Positions 1-6,720 of a stretch of 6,720 nt of DNA are shown piece by piece. The DNA is from Thermoflavifilum sp. (lineage in GTDB: Bacteria; Bacteroidota; Bacteroidia; Chitinophagales; Chitinophagaceae). The DNA is taken from positions 1-6,720 of the forward strand of contig JADGHY010000116.1 in assembly GCA_019683625.1 (NCBI GenBank), read 5' to 3'. Made by a program: the position numbers and the translations under genes. How positions within the stretch are numbered: the stretch's first letter is position 1; each line of letters begins with the position of its first letter. The notes under the pieces are model-generated. The model worked only from the letters and a program-made list of their open reading frames with translations, had not been told where the DNA came from and searched no databases.

Positions 1-1
1 G

Positions 2-274
2 TATAGTTGTATCCGGGGCAAAAGCAAATTGTTATTGCGGGTACTGGCTTGTTTTCAGGTGACGATGATTGTATTAGCCGTAGGATATCATCATTTTCCT
101 GATTTTATGATATTGCAGGATGGCCGGCATATTTCTTTGCTGACACACACGGCGCCTGCTGCCACCATTCATGCATTGGGGTGGGCCCTTATCGTGGGGA
201 GTTTGTTTATTTTGCCATTTCTGATATATTTATTTTATAGCTTTCGAAAGCCTGCACAGGCTGAAATACAATGA
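2..274 (+). CDS. cydB: Cytochrome bd ubiquinol oxidase subunit II, C-terminal part (partial, open at left edge)
   Basis: This is the 3' end of a gene that enters from the left. The frame is open from base 2 and stops at TGA 272-274, giving 90 visible codons. Subunit II pairs with CydA in the inner-membrane quinol oxidase, which reduces oxygen to water at low oxygen tension. The visible part has two hydrophobic helices at about visible residues 12-29 and 58-80. Between them lies a loop containing FPDF and a TAPAAT segment, followed by ALIVGS, LPFLIYLF and a short basic tail (FRKP). This order (R-x-L-A-x-x-Q-V, a tyrosine/phenylalanine-proline pair, an A-P-x-x-T segment, then a final helix ending YLFxxF) matches the C-terminus of CydB/CIO-type subunits as I know them. 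Heme ligands are on CydA, so no catalytic residue can be checked here. A TTG at 29 is only an internal leucine codon. The next gene is convergent. Identity rests on the C-terminal pattern alone. Confidence 0.8.
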   Translation, partial: YSCIRGKSKLLLRVLACFQVTMIVLAVGYHHFPDFMILQDGRHISLLTHTAPAATIHALGWALIVGSLFILPFLIYLFYSFRKPAQAEIQ

Positions 275-283
275 AAAATATTT

Positions 284-302
284 GTTGTAATGAACAACTT
301 TT
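284..302. terminator. Possible bidirectional terminator between convergent cydB and hydrolase genes
   Basis: A perfect 5-bp stem, GTTGT (284-288) with ACAAC (294-298), encloses the loop AATGA. On the plus strand it is followed by TTTT (299-302). On the minus strand it is followed by AAATATTTTT (283 down to 274). It starts 10 bases after the cydB stop and 17 or more bases beyond the hydrolase stop, which is the expected place for a shared terminator of convergent genes. The stem is short and AT-rich, so the call is tentative. Confidence 0.35.
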
Positions 303-318
303 CCCAATATTGATAACG

Positions 319-2370
319 CTAGTTGGAAACAATAACTTTATCCGCTCCAATGAATTGAATCAGGTCGGGCAAATCGAAGTCAGATAAAGCGTTTGGGATC
401 ACATAGCTGTATTGATCTGGCCAATCGGGATGCAGAAGAAAATCCATAAAACGATGTGGCATGTCAGATAAGCTGAGCCGATGGATGCGGGAATCGAGCG
501 CAGCAGCCAGCAGAGCAGCTTCAGCTGCAGGCCCGGAGGCATCTATTTCTATGGGCAAATTGGAAAGGTTAGTGTATTGTGTGATGAAATCTAGCAGGAT
601 CAGGACATCTTGTGTGCGTTGAGCTGGCAATGGAAAACCAATAAATAAGGATAACATAGCATTTCGGTATTCCTGATTCCTATACTTCCGATCATTAAAT
701 CTCGGATCGTCGGCTGTTTCACCAATGCCTCGGATATCGGCTATAAGCAGCGCATATCCTTGTTGGGCATATTGTGACAGCTTTATGCTATCTTCAAATA
801 CAGCGTTTTTTCCCGCATCATTCAGGATGATTTTCCATTGAATAGATCTATGGCCGCGCGGTGATTCGGCAATCAGGCAAGGAATAGGCGGGAAGGTATG
901 GCCACGAAGAATAATTTTCTGAAAACGATATGTTGCTGTTTGAATATAGCCCATTTGCTGGGTATCCAATGATAAGTTTTCCAGAGGTGGAAGATGAAGC
1001 AGGCGTTTGAGCATTTGTTGATATTGCTTTCGGCTGCTGTCTTGTAACCAATACGCACGTTGCTTTGCCCGTGCCTGTGCAACAGATAGATTTTCCGCAG
1101 GTAAGGTTTGTTCATCTGCAAAAGCAGTATTTACCTGGCCTGTGCGGGTCACTTGTAAGGCATCTGGCGGGAGCGTATGGAGCTTAGCTTCGTGGATGGG
1201 GCTTTCATCATGCATAAACCAGCGCCTGAACCATTGTACGGCTTTCTCTTGTTTTGGGGGTTGAATGCCATGTCCATCATCATAGGCAAAAAGCGCAATA
1301 TGTTCCGGGACTTTGAGCGACTGATACACCTGTTGTAATTCATGAAACGCATCCAACGTGCCATTAAAATCCACGAAATCATATCGGCCGGCAAGGATAA
1401 GCACGGGCTTGGGAGCAAACATAATGATATAGTCACTCATGTCTAATCCAGCCTCGCCTTCGCCGGGCAGCCACTGGCAACCGTCTTGTGGCCCTAACAG
1501 CAAAAGCGTTCTTTCTCTGCGGGTGATATAGCTGCAGATAACAGCCACCTTGATCCGGGGATCGAAAGGAATGAGATAAGCAACCTGGGTGCCTCCGCCC
1601 GAATTGCCTATACAGCCAAGGCGTGAGGTATCTACTTCGCGCCGGCTGCACAGATAATCTATAGCCCGAATATTATCCCACAGTTCATATTTCACCACGC
1701 TTGTACCAATCAGGTTGGCGCCGGCTGCCAGCAAGGTATGTTCCGTGGTACCACCTCGGGTGAGAGGTTCACCTTGGGAGTTGGTGAGTTGATATCTTTC
1801 GCCTTGAGAAATGGGATCAATGACCAGCACCACAAAACCGTGCTGGGCCAGCAAAATGGCAGTTTGCTGGTAAGTGAGCGTGGCCTTAGCCAGGGCTTCA
1901 TGTCCACAGCAAAATAAGATTGCCGGGAAAGGTCCCCTTCCTGTTGGGATATAGAGATTTGCTGTGACATGGTGATGAGGCAAACTCTCAAAAATCAGTT
2001 TTTCAATGCGATAGCCAGGTTGCAATATGCTATCCATGATCTGGGCATGTAAAGGCGTTTTCTCGGGCAATGCACCTATCAGGGAAAAATATTGCTGGCG
2101 GCATTGTTGTTGATAATTGGTGAGTTGATGATGCAACAAGGCTTCGTGCAGCAGGCTATCGCGAAGACGATATTGCTGATGAAGCCTTTGCGTGATAAAG
2201 TCGTAAAGCGTAACATGGCCATTCCAGTCCAGGATAGTTGATGATCTGTCAGATGAAGCCTGTGCATAAGCATCGCTTCGCGGCCATGGCGAAAAAAGAA
2301 TAATCATCATCCAGCAAAAGCTTATGCAGAAATGTATTGACGCGGTAGTGGTTAACCCCCTTTTTTGCAT
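319..2370 (-). CDS. Secreted two-domain alpha/beta hydrolase, acetylxylan-esterase-like
   Basis: The 683-residue protein is probably exported. It has a basic start (QKRG), a hydrophobic stretch at about 12-28 and a likely signal peptidase site near AYAQA (34-38). Residues about 120-385 form an alpha/beta hydrolase domain: an oxyanion-side CCGHEA at 154-159, DPISQGER at 185-192, the nucleophile elbow GNSGG with Ser257, the acid in GRYDFVD (Asp331, or Asp334) and His367 in DDGHG. This resembles acetylxylan esterase/AXE1-like and dienelactone-hydrolase-like enzymes, so removal of acyl groups from plant or microbial polysaccharide is a reasonable inference; the substrate is not shown. Residues about 470-683 resemble a second hydrolase fold (ADIRGIGE at 544-551) but lack a GxSxG elbow: the equivalent segment reads DASGPA at 610-615. 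The protein ends soon after that domain's late strand (IGADKVIVSN). The ATG at 2370 gives a complete signal peptide; no Shine-Dalgarno precedes it. It lies 138 bases downstream of the thiolase, same strand. Confidence 0.75.
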   Translation of the reverse strand: MQKRGLTTTASIHFCISFCWMMIILFSPWPRSDAYAQASSDRSSTILDWNGHVTLYDFITQRLHQQYRLRDSLLHEALLHHQLTNYQQQCRQQYFSLIGALPEKTPLHAQIMDSILQPGYRIEKLIFESLPHHHVTANLYIPTGRGPFPAILFCCGHEALAKATLTYQQTAILLAQHGFVVLVIDPISQGERYQLTNSQGEPLTRGGTTEHTLLAAGANLIGTSVVKYELWDNIRAIDYLCSRREVDTSRLGCIGNSGGGTQVAYLIPFDPRIKVAVICSYITRRERTLLLLGPQDGCQWLPGEGEAGLDMSDYIIMFAPKPVLILAGRYDFVDFNGTLDAFHELQQVYQSLKVPEHIALFAYDDGHGIQPPKQEKAVQWFRRWFMHDESPIHEAKLHTLPPDALQVTRTGQVNTAFADEQTLPAENLSVAQARAKQRAYWLQDSSRKQYQQMLKRLLHLPPLENLSLDTQQMGYIQTATYRFQKIILRGHTFPPIPCLIAESPRGHRSIQWKIILNDAGKNAVFEDSIKLSQYAQQGYALLIADIRGIGETADDPRFNDRKYRNQEYRNAMLSLFIGFPLPAQRTQDVLILLDFITQYTNLSNLPIEIDASGPAAEAALLAAALDSRIHRLSLSDMPHRFMDFLLHPDWPDQYSYVIPNALSDFDLPDLIQFIGADKVIVSN

Positions 2371-2492
2371 AGGTATGTGCTATTAATAGAAGTGTTGATC
2401 GATGAGCATGGGTTATGATCTTTGCTAGGCATAGCCATGAACACATTTTTTATAACGATGATGCTTTAACATGTAGGGAAATGTATATTATT

Positions 2493-2527
2493 CGAAAACG
2501 GTTTGCATTTATTGCATGAGGTTTTCG
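2493..2527 (-). other. Imperfect hairpin spanning the thiolase stop codon
   Basis: CGAAAAC (2493-2499) is a perfect inverted repeat of GTTTTCG (2521-2527). Inside it, TGCA at 2504-2507 pairs with TGCA at 2513-2516 around a 5-base loop, leaving a 4-by-4 internal loop. The thiolase stop (TAA at 2511-2509 on the minus strand) sits next to the apical loop. On the minus strand the stem is followed by AATAATATA rather than a run of T, so it is not a classical terminator. It could mark mRNA 3'-end processing or weak termination, or be chance. Confidence 0.25.
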
Positions 2528-3696
2528 ATGATCATGGCACTTGCCCCGCCGCCGCCATTGCAAATTCCGGCTAATCCATATTTAGCTTTATGATATTGCA
2601 GGATATGCAGCAAGGTTACCACGATACGTGTGCCGCTGCATCCCAGCGGGTGTCCCAAAGCCACGGCGCCTCCCCAAACATTCAGCTTTTCTTCCGGAAT
2701 GCCCATTTCACGAGCATTTACCATGGCCACACAGGAAAAGGCTTCATTGATCTCCACAAAATCAATTTGGGAGATTTGCAATCCTGCTTTTTGCAAGGCT
2801 TTATGCATGGCTTTGATAGGTGTAGTGGTAAACCATTCCGGGGCCTGAGCTGCATCGGCAAAAGAAATGATTCGGGCCAGAGGTTTGAGGTTTAAGGCTT
2901 TCACGGCATCTTCACTGGCGAGCACAACGGCAGCGGCGCCGTCGTTGATTTTAGATGCGTTGGCGGCGGTGATGGTGCCGCCTTCTTCGAATGCCGGTTT
3001 CAACAGGGGCATTTTTTCAAAATTGGCTCGACGATATTCTTCATCTTCGCTCACGGTGAGGGTATTTTTCCCCGAGTTCACGGTAACGGGGGTTAGCTCC
3101 CGTTGAAAAAGGCCATGCGCGTATGCTTTTGCTGCTCGTTCATAGCTCTGCCGTGCATAGGCATCTTGTTGTTCGCGGGTAAAATGGTAAGTGCGGGCAC
3201 ACAATTCGGCAGCATTACCCATGTGATATTGATGATAAGGGTCCCAGAGCCCGTCGAGGATCATGCCATCGAGAAGTTCGCCATGTCCAAGCCTGTAGCC
3301 GTTTCGGGCCCGGGTAAGGTAATAAGGTGTTTGGCTCATGTTTTCCATACCACCGGCTACAATCAGCTGTTGTCCATCGGCCATGATAGATAATGCGCCC
3401 AGCATGATGGCCTTCATGCCGCTGGCACACACTTTATTAACCAATGTGGCGGGTACAGTGTCGGGAATACCAGCCCGGATGCTGGCTTGTGTAGCCGGAG
3501 CTTGTCCTAATGCTGCTTGCAAAACATTTCCCAAAAACACTTCATTCACCTGTTCACCCGAAATGCCTGCTCGTTTTAATGCCTCGCTTATGGCCACAGC
3601 GCCTAATGTTGTGGCGGGTACTTGTGCAAGTGCTCCCTGAAAACTCCCTATAGGTGTGCGTGCAGCGCTAACGATATATACCTGTTGTTGTGCCAT
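2509..3696 (-). CDS. Acetyl-CoA C-acetyltransferase (thiolase II family)
   Basis: This 395-residue protein has the full length and motif order of the thiolase family. Known members of the biosynthetic branch (AtoB/PhaA/ThlA) condense two acetyl-CoA to acetoacetyl-CoA in the cytoplasm and reverse the reaction. The acyl-accepting cysteine is Cys90 in NKVCASGMK. The NEAF motif is at 317-320, the catalytic histidine is His349 in GHPLG, and the second active-site cysteine is Cys379 in ICNGGGG near the C-terminus. The N-terminus (VYIVSAARTPIGSFQG) and the GGMENMS segment at 115-121 are also typical. All key residues are present, so activity is expected. Whether it serves ketone-body or acetoacetate metabolism, fatty-acid breakdown or a mevalonate-type route cannot be told: no partner dehydrogenase, CoA-transferase or HMG-CoA synthase gene is beside it. 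The ATG at 3696 starts directly at the family N-terminus. There is no Shine-Dalgarno, but a TAnnTTTG motif lies upstream. Confidence 0.93.
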   Translation of the reverse strand: MAQQQVYIVSAARTPIGSFQGALAQVPATTLGAVAISEALKRAGISGEQVNEVFLGNVLQAALGQAPATQASIRAGIPDTVPATLVNKVCASGMKAIMLGALSIMADGQQLIVAGGMENMSQTPYYLTRARNGYRLGHGELLDGMILDGLWDPYHQYHMGNAAELCARTYHFTREQQDAYARQSYERAAKAYAHGLFQRELTPVTVNSGKNTLTVSEDEEYRRANFEKMPLLKPAFEEGGTITAANASKINDGAAAVVLASEDAVKALNLKPLARIISFADAAQAPEWFTTTPIKAMHKALQKAGLQISQIDFVEINEAFSCVAMVNAREMGIPEEKLNVWGGAVALGHPLGCSGTRIVVTLLHILQYHKAKYGLAGICNGGGGASAMIIENLMQ

Positions 3697-3719
3697 GATG
3701 AAAAGATGATGTTTTTTAT

Positions 3720-3727
3720 CAAAATTA
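3720..3727 (-). promoter_or_regulatory. Bacteroidota-type -7 promoter element upstream of the thiolase
   Basis: On the minus strand the bases read TAATTTTG, an exact match to the Bacteroidota -7 consensus TAnnTTTG. It lies 23 bases before the thiolase ATG, so transcription would begin roughly 15 bases before the start codon. No clear TTTG -33 element is visible at the usual distance upstream, so this is half a promoter by sequence. It suggests the thiolase is transcribed separately from the ABC-F gene upstream. Confidence 0.4.
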
Positions 3728-3797
3728 CATGTTTCTTTTCAGCTGCCCTCACGGGTTATTTTCGAACGGGTATTCTTTTCATTTGTTGATAGATTTG

Positions 3798-5717
3798 TCA
3801 ATTTTGTTTCAGTGTCGATTCCATGGCCAGCAATTCTTCAAACAATGCTTCATATTTTAACTGCAATTCCTGATGTTGGTTTTGCAGCTGGCGATATGTT
3901 TTCTCCACATGCATAAATTGCTCCCTGTCAGCATAAAGTTGGGGATCAGCAAGCTGATGTGCAAGGGATTGCATCTGCATCTGCAAGTCATTCAATTGTT
4001 TTTCCAGTTTCTCAAATTGTCGTTTTTGTTGTTGATATTGTTTCCGCAAGGCACGTTGTGTTGCAGAAGATGAGGAAGCCTCGCCAGGGGCCGGATTTGA
4101 AGCGCGTGAAATGGCCTGAAGGGAACCTGCTTGTTGTTTTAACCATTCTTCAATACTATGCTGCCATTCTTTGATCTGTCCATCCTCGATATACCATATT
4201 TTATTCACTAGTCCTTCCAGGAAATAACGATCATGGGAAACAACGATGAAGGTGCCGGGAAAAGCCATCAATGCCTGTTTTAGCGCATCCACCGAAGGCA
4301 TGTCCAGATGATTGGTAGGTTCATCGAGTAATAAAAAATTGGCTTTAGAGAGTAACAATTTCACCAATGCCACACGGGCTTTTTCTCCTCCGGAAAGTAC
4401 CTGAATGGGTTTCAACACGTCATCTCCACTGAACAAAAATTGTCCCAGCATGTTGCGAATTTCCTGGGTGGTATAATCCGGGGCATCGTGTTCTATCTCT
4501 TGAAGAATGGTGCGCGATAAATCCAACGCTTCGGTTTGATGTTGAGCATAATAACCGGTAATGACATGATAGCCGCTTTTGAGCTGGCCTTCATAATCGA
4601 TGGCTCCTTGCAGGATGCGCAACAGGGTTGACTTTCCTTTCCCATTAGCACCAATGAGCGCAATTTTATCTCCCCGCAGGATTTCAAAACAAGCCTGGTG
4701 TAGCACCATGGTCTGTGCGTATCGCTTGCTGATATGTTTTCCGCTCATGATTAACCTGCCAGGCTGCTGTAGGATATGGAAATGAAAATGAGGAGCTGCA
4801 GGGGAATCTTGCGGAGCGTCAATACGATCGAGCTTTTCCAGTTTTTTAATCACACTCTGCACCTGTGCTGCTTTGGTGGCTTTGGCGCGAAAGCGTTCAA
4901 CGAATGCCTGTTGTTGTTTGATGAAGGCTTGTTGATTTTCATAGGCACGTTGCTGATGTTGGAGGCGGAGTTGCTTTTGCTGAACATAAGCATCGTAATT
5001 GCCCTTGTAGATAAGCAGCTGTTGGTGATCAATTTCCACGATTTTATGTACAAGACGATTTAGAAAATGCCTGTCGTGGGAAGCGATGATCACCGTATGT
5101 TGTTGTTCTTGCAGGTATTGTTCCAGCCAGTTGATACTGGGCATATCCAAGTGATTAGTGGGTTCGTCGAGCAACAGCAGATCGGGTTGTTGCAGCAGCA
5201 GGCGTGCAAGCAACACCCGCATGCGCCATCCGCCTGAGAATTCGGCGTAAGACCTGTCTAACTCAGCAGTCTGGAAACCCAGTCCCTCCAATACCTCCTC
5301 GGTACGTGCCTTCAGCTGATATCCGTTTGCCACTTCAAAACGATGCAGCCATTCGCTATAAGCCTGCATCCATTCCTCACGTGGATCTTGAGCTATCCGT
5401 TCACCCAGTTCCTGAATATGTTGCCAGCATTCCAGGATATCTGCAAAAGCACCCATGGCCACATCGCGTATCGGGGCCTTAGTTTGATAGCTTAACAGAT
5501 CCTGATGAAAAAAGCCGATTCGGCAATTCCGCTGTCGCTGAATATTTCCCGCCTGCGGTTGCATTTCTCCCGCAATGACCTTGAGCAGCGTTGACTTTCC
5601 GGCGCCATTGTGGCCAATCAGGCCGATTTTTTCACCAGTGCTCACATGCCAGCTGGCATCGCGCAACAGGCAGCGGTCGCCAAATTCAAGATTGATATGG
5701 TGCAAGCTGATGAGCAT
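3798..5717 (-). CDS. ABC-F family ATPase, YheS-like (ribosome-associated)
   Basis: The 639-residue soluble protein has two ATP-binding cassettes and no membrane segment, as in ABC-F proteins, which bind the ribosomal E site and assist translation. Cassette 1 has Walker A GHNGAGKST (35-43), signature FSGGW (160-164), Walker B with Asp184/Glu185 in LLLDEPTNHLD, and switch His214 in SHD. Cassette 2 has Walker A GANGKGKST (356-364), signature LSGGE (441-445), LLLDEPTNHLD (462-472) and SHDRY (494-498). The linker at about 245-300 is the P-site tRNA interaction region, glutamine-rich, and contains FRAKATKAAQVQS, which closely resembles E. coli YheS as I recall it. Residues about 550-635 form a charged, glutamine-rich coiled coil like the C-terminal extension of YheS and Uup. 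Both catalytic glutamates are intact. The start is the ATG at 5717; a TTG at 5729 would add four residues ahead of the conserved MLISLHHINLEFG start and would overlap the promoter motif. It is more likely a housekeeping factor than an antibiotic-resistance protein, but sequence alone does not settle this. Confidence 0.93.
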   Translation of the reverse strand: MLISLHHINLEFGDRCLLRDASWHVSTGEKIGLIGHNGAGKSTLLKVIAGEMQPQAGNIQRQRNCRIGFFHQDLLSYQTKAPIRDVAMGAFADILECWQHIQELGERIAQDPREEWMQAYSEWLHRFEVANGYQLKARTEEVLEGLGFQTAELDRSYAEFSGGWRMRVLLARLLLQQPDLLLLDEPTNHLDMPSINWLEQYLQEQQHTVIIASHDRHFLNRLVHKIVEIDHQQLLIYKGNYDAYVQQKQLRLQHQQRAYENQQAFIKQQQAFVERFRAKATKAAQVQSVIKKLEKLDRIDAPQDSPAAPHFHFHILQQPGRLIMSGKHISKRYAQTMVLHQACFEILRGDKIALIGANGKGKSTLLRILQGAIDYEGQLKSGYHVITGYYAQHQTEALDLSRTILQEIEHDAPDYTTQEIRNMLGQFLFSGDDVLKPIQVLSGGEKARVALVKLLLSKANFLLLDEPTNHLDMPSVDALKQALMAFPGTFIVVSHDRYFLEGLVNKIWYIEDGQIKEWQHSIEEWLKQQAGSLQAISRASNPAPGEASSSSATQRALRKQYQQQKRQFEKLEKQLNDLQMQMQSLAHQLADPQLYADREQFMHVEKTYRQLQNQHQELQLKYEALFEELLAMESTLKQN

Positions 5718-5726
5718 ACAAACTGG

Positions 5727-5734
5727 CAAAACTA
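5727..5734 (-). promoter_or_regulatory. Bacteroidota-type -7 promoter element upstream of the ABC-F gene
   Basis: The minus strand reads TAGTTTTG, an exact TAnnTTTG match, ending 9 bases before the ATG at 5717. With initiation about 6-7 bases after the motif, the mRNA would have a 5' leader of only two or three bases, so it would be almost leaderless. No good -33 TTTG is visible. The position supports the start at 5717 over the TTG at 5729, which lies inside the motif. Confidence 0.38.
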
Positions 5735-5782
5735 TCGAAATTTCAGGTAACCATTGTACTGCCTCAGTAAAGGAGGAGAATA

Positions 5783-5818
5783 TTGTTTAACTTGCTGCTT
5801 CACAACAAGCTTGCATGA
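5783..5818 (+). CDS. Possible 11-codon leader ORF before the TonB-dependent receptor
   Basis: AGGAGG at 5771-5776, a perfect Shine-Dalgarno core, stands 6 bases before a TTG at 5783. From there an 11-codon frame (MFNLLLHNKLA) runs to TGA at 5816-5818, and this stop overlaps the receptor ATG (5815-5817) as ATGA, the classic arrangement for translational coupling. The same AGGAGG is 38 bases from the receptor ATG, too far to serve it directly. Against the idea: Bacteroidota rarely rely on Shine-Dalgarno sequences, the start would be TTG, and so short a frame can arise by chance. The peptide has no recognisable regulatory codon run. Confidence 0.2.
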   Translation: MFNLLLHNKLA

Positions 5819-6720
5819 AAATACCTGTGTGCAAGGCTATTTGCAGTATCCGGATAGTGGTGTGCACGGCCATGATGGCGTTATTGGTGGTGCTGGCCAA
5901 AGCTCAATCGGTTTACTCCATAAGCGGATATGTTCGCGATAGTTTAACCGGTGAATCACTCATTGGGGCAATGGTTCAGGTACAGCATCCGGCGGTTCAG
6001 GCCACCAGTAATCATTATGGATTTTATTCCTTGAGCTTACCTGTCGGCCGTTATGTGCTCTATGTTATTGCTCCGGGTTATCAGGTCGATTCATTTGTTG
6101 TTGTGCTCATGCATGATTTTTCTTTTGACGTGTATTTAAAACCCTTGCATTATGTGGCACAGGAGGTGACTATTGTTTCCCGAGCACATGATCAGATAAA
6201 AAGCACAGAAGTGAGCCGCATTAGTTTACCTATTCAGGAAGTGAAATCACTTCCGGTGATTGCAGGAGAAGTGGATGTGTTAAAAACCCTGCAAATGCTT
6301 CCTGGTGTACAGGCTTCGGAAGGAAACACCGGCTTATATGTACGCGGTGGTAATGCTGATCAAAATTTGATTTTGCTGGATGAAGCACCCGTGTATAATA
6401 CCGGACACTTATTTGGCTTTTTCTCTATTTTTAATGCAGATGCCATAAAGAATGTAACACTTATCAAAGGAGGTATTCCGGCTAATTATGGGGGAAGGCT
6501 TTCTTCGGTGATTGATATTTCCATGAAAGATGGAAATAATCAACAACTGCATGGAGAGGGGGGTATTGGCCTGATTGCTTCGCGGATATCTTTGGAAGGC
6601 CCTATTCAGCGAAACAAATCATCTTTCATGCTGGCAGCCCGGCGCACGTATGTGGATGTGCTGGTGAAACCATTTGTGAGCAAGTCCAGCTCATTTTACG
6701 GTTCGGGTTATTATTTTTAT
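5815..6720 (+). CDS. TonB-dependent outer-membrane receptor with carboxypeptidase-regulatory-like domain (partial, open at right edge)
   Basis: The frame is open from the ATG at 5815 to the window edge (302 codons). This start is well fixed: an in-frame TAA lies at 5788-5790, and only this ATG gives a full signal peptide (Lys2, Lys7 and Arg13, hydrophobic 14-28, likely cleavage near LAKAQ at 27-31). Residues about 36-110 are a carboxypeptidase-regulatory-like beta-sandwich (SGYVRDSLTGESLIGA; YGFYSLSLPVGRY). QEVTIVSR (116-123) sits where a TonB box is expected. Residues about 140-240 are the plug: LQMLPGVQ, YVRGGNADQNLILLDEAPVY, FNADAIKNVTLIKGGIPANY and GGRLSSVIDI. Barrel strands begin near 246. 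Such receptors import bulky ligands (siderophores, cobalamin, oligosaccharides, peptides) using TonB energy; the ligand cannot be read here. It lacks the usual SusC features in the visible part, and no susD partner can be assessed. It is divergent from the ABC-F gene across 97 bases. Confidence 0.92.
   Translation, partial: MKIPVCKAICSIRIVVCTAMMALLVVLAKAQSVYSISGYVRDSLTGESLIGAMVQVQHPAVQATSNHYGFYSLSLPVGRYVLYVIAPGYQVDSFVVVLMHDFSFDVYLKPLHYVAQEVTIVSRAHDQIKSTEVSRISLPIQEVKSLPVIAGEVDVLKTLQMLPGVQASEGNTGLYVRGGNADQNLILLDEAPVYNTGHLFGFFSIFNADAIKNVTLIKGGIPANYGGRLSSVIDISMKDGNNQQLHGEGGIGLIASRISLEGPIQRNKSSFMLAARRTYVDVLVKPFVSKSSSFYGSGYYFY

Noticed and set aside
848..2273. Minus-strand frames of 64-95 codons inside the hydrolase gene in other frames
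   Set aside because: The 683-residue frame is unbroken and carries signal peptide and triad in order. The overlapping frames are low-complexity shadows and do not point to a frameshift.
2590..3640. Several plus-strand open frames of 70-101 codons opposite the thiolase
   Set aside because: They lie wholly inside a strongly conserved thiolase reading frame with all motifs intact, and their translations show no coherent domain. They are antisense shadows of that gene.
3751..3775. Short direct repeat ACGGGT at 3751 and 3766 between the ABC-F and thiolase genes
   Set aside because: Only six bases repeat, with no further copies or symmetry. This is within chance for such a gap.
4281..5190. Two similar stretches within the ABC-F gene (near 4290-4330 and 5140-5180), looking like a DNA repeat
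   Set aside because: They encode the Walker B and NHLDMPS segments of the two cassettes. The likeness reflects the family's domain duplication.
3798..5717. ABC-F gene as an antibiotic-resistance determinant
   Set aside because: The linker and C-terminal coiled coil resemble housekeeping YheS/Uup-type proteins, and no mobile element or attenuator-like leader is present nearby.
5718..5729. TTG at 5729 as the ABC-F start
   Set aside because: The ATG at 5717 begins exactly at the conserved family N-terminus, and the TTG falls inside a promoter-like TAGTTTTG.
5754..5942. Plus-strand 62-codon frame overlapping the receptor start
   Set aside because: It is out of frame with the receptor, whose signal peptide and domain sequence explain the same bases. 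The translation has no recognisable features.

Overview
The window looks like ordinary chromosomal DNA from a member of the Bacteroidota, most likely a Chitinophagaceae-like environmental lineage (the family level is inference). The support is a TonB-dependent receptor with an N-terminal carboxypeptidase-regulatory-like domain, promoter-like TAnnTTTG motifs next to gene starts, almost no Shine-Dalgarno sequences, and a cytochrome bd subunit II tail of the type common in this phylum. Coding density is high, and no gap without a gene exceeds 140 bases.

Layout from left to right. Bases 2-274 (+) hold the last 90 codons of a cytochrome bd oxidase subunit II gene (cydB) that enters from the left. 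A 44-base convergent gap (275-318) carries a small hairpin that could end transcription from both sides. Three genes then follow on the minus strand: a secreted two-domain alpha/beta hydrolase of acetylxylan-esterase type (319-2370), a biosynthetic-type thiolase (2509-3696) and a YheS-like ABC-F ATPase (3798-5717). A 97-base divergent gap (5718-5814) leads to a TonB-dependent outer-membrane receptor (5815 onward, +) that runs off the right edge. Because it has no stop inside the window, this last gene is easily missed.

The genes do not form one pathway. cydB is respiratory, the thiolase serves acyl-CoA metabolism, the ABC-F protein acts on ribosomes, and the hydrolase and the receptor belong to the cell envelope and nutrient scavenging. 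The minus-strand genes are 138 and 101 bases apart. The thiolase and the ABC-F gene each have their own exact TAnnTTTG match upstream, so separate transcription is more likely than one tight operon. The 138-base gap 2371-2508 shows no convincing promoter for the hydrolase.

I see no RNA genes, mobile elements, CRISPR arrays or clear new multi-gene system. The observations most worth checking are an 11-codon leader ORF with a perfect Shine-Dalgarno-like sequence whose stop overlaps the receptor start (5771-5818), and the hydrolase, whose second domain appears to have lost its catalytic residues and to end early.
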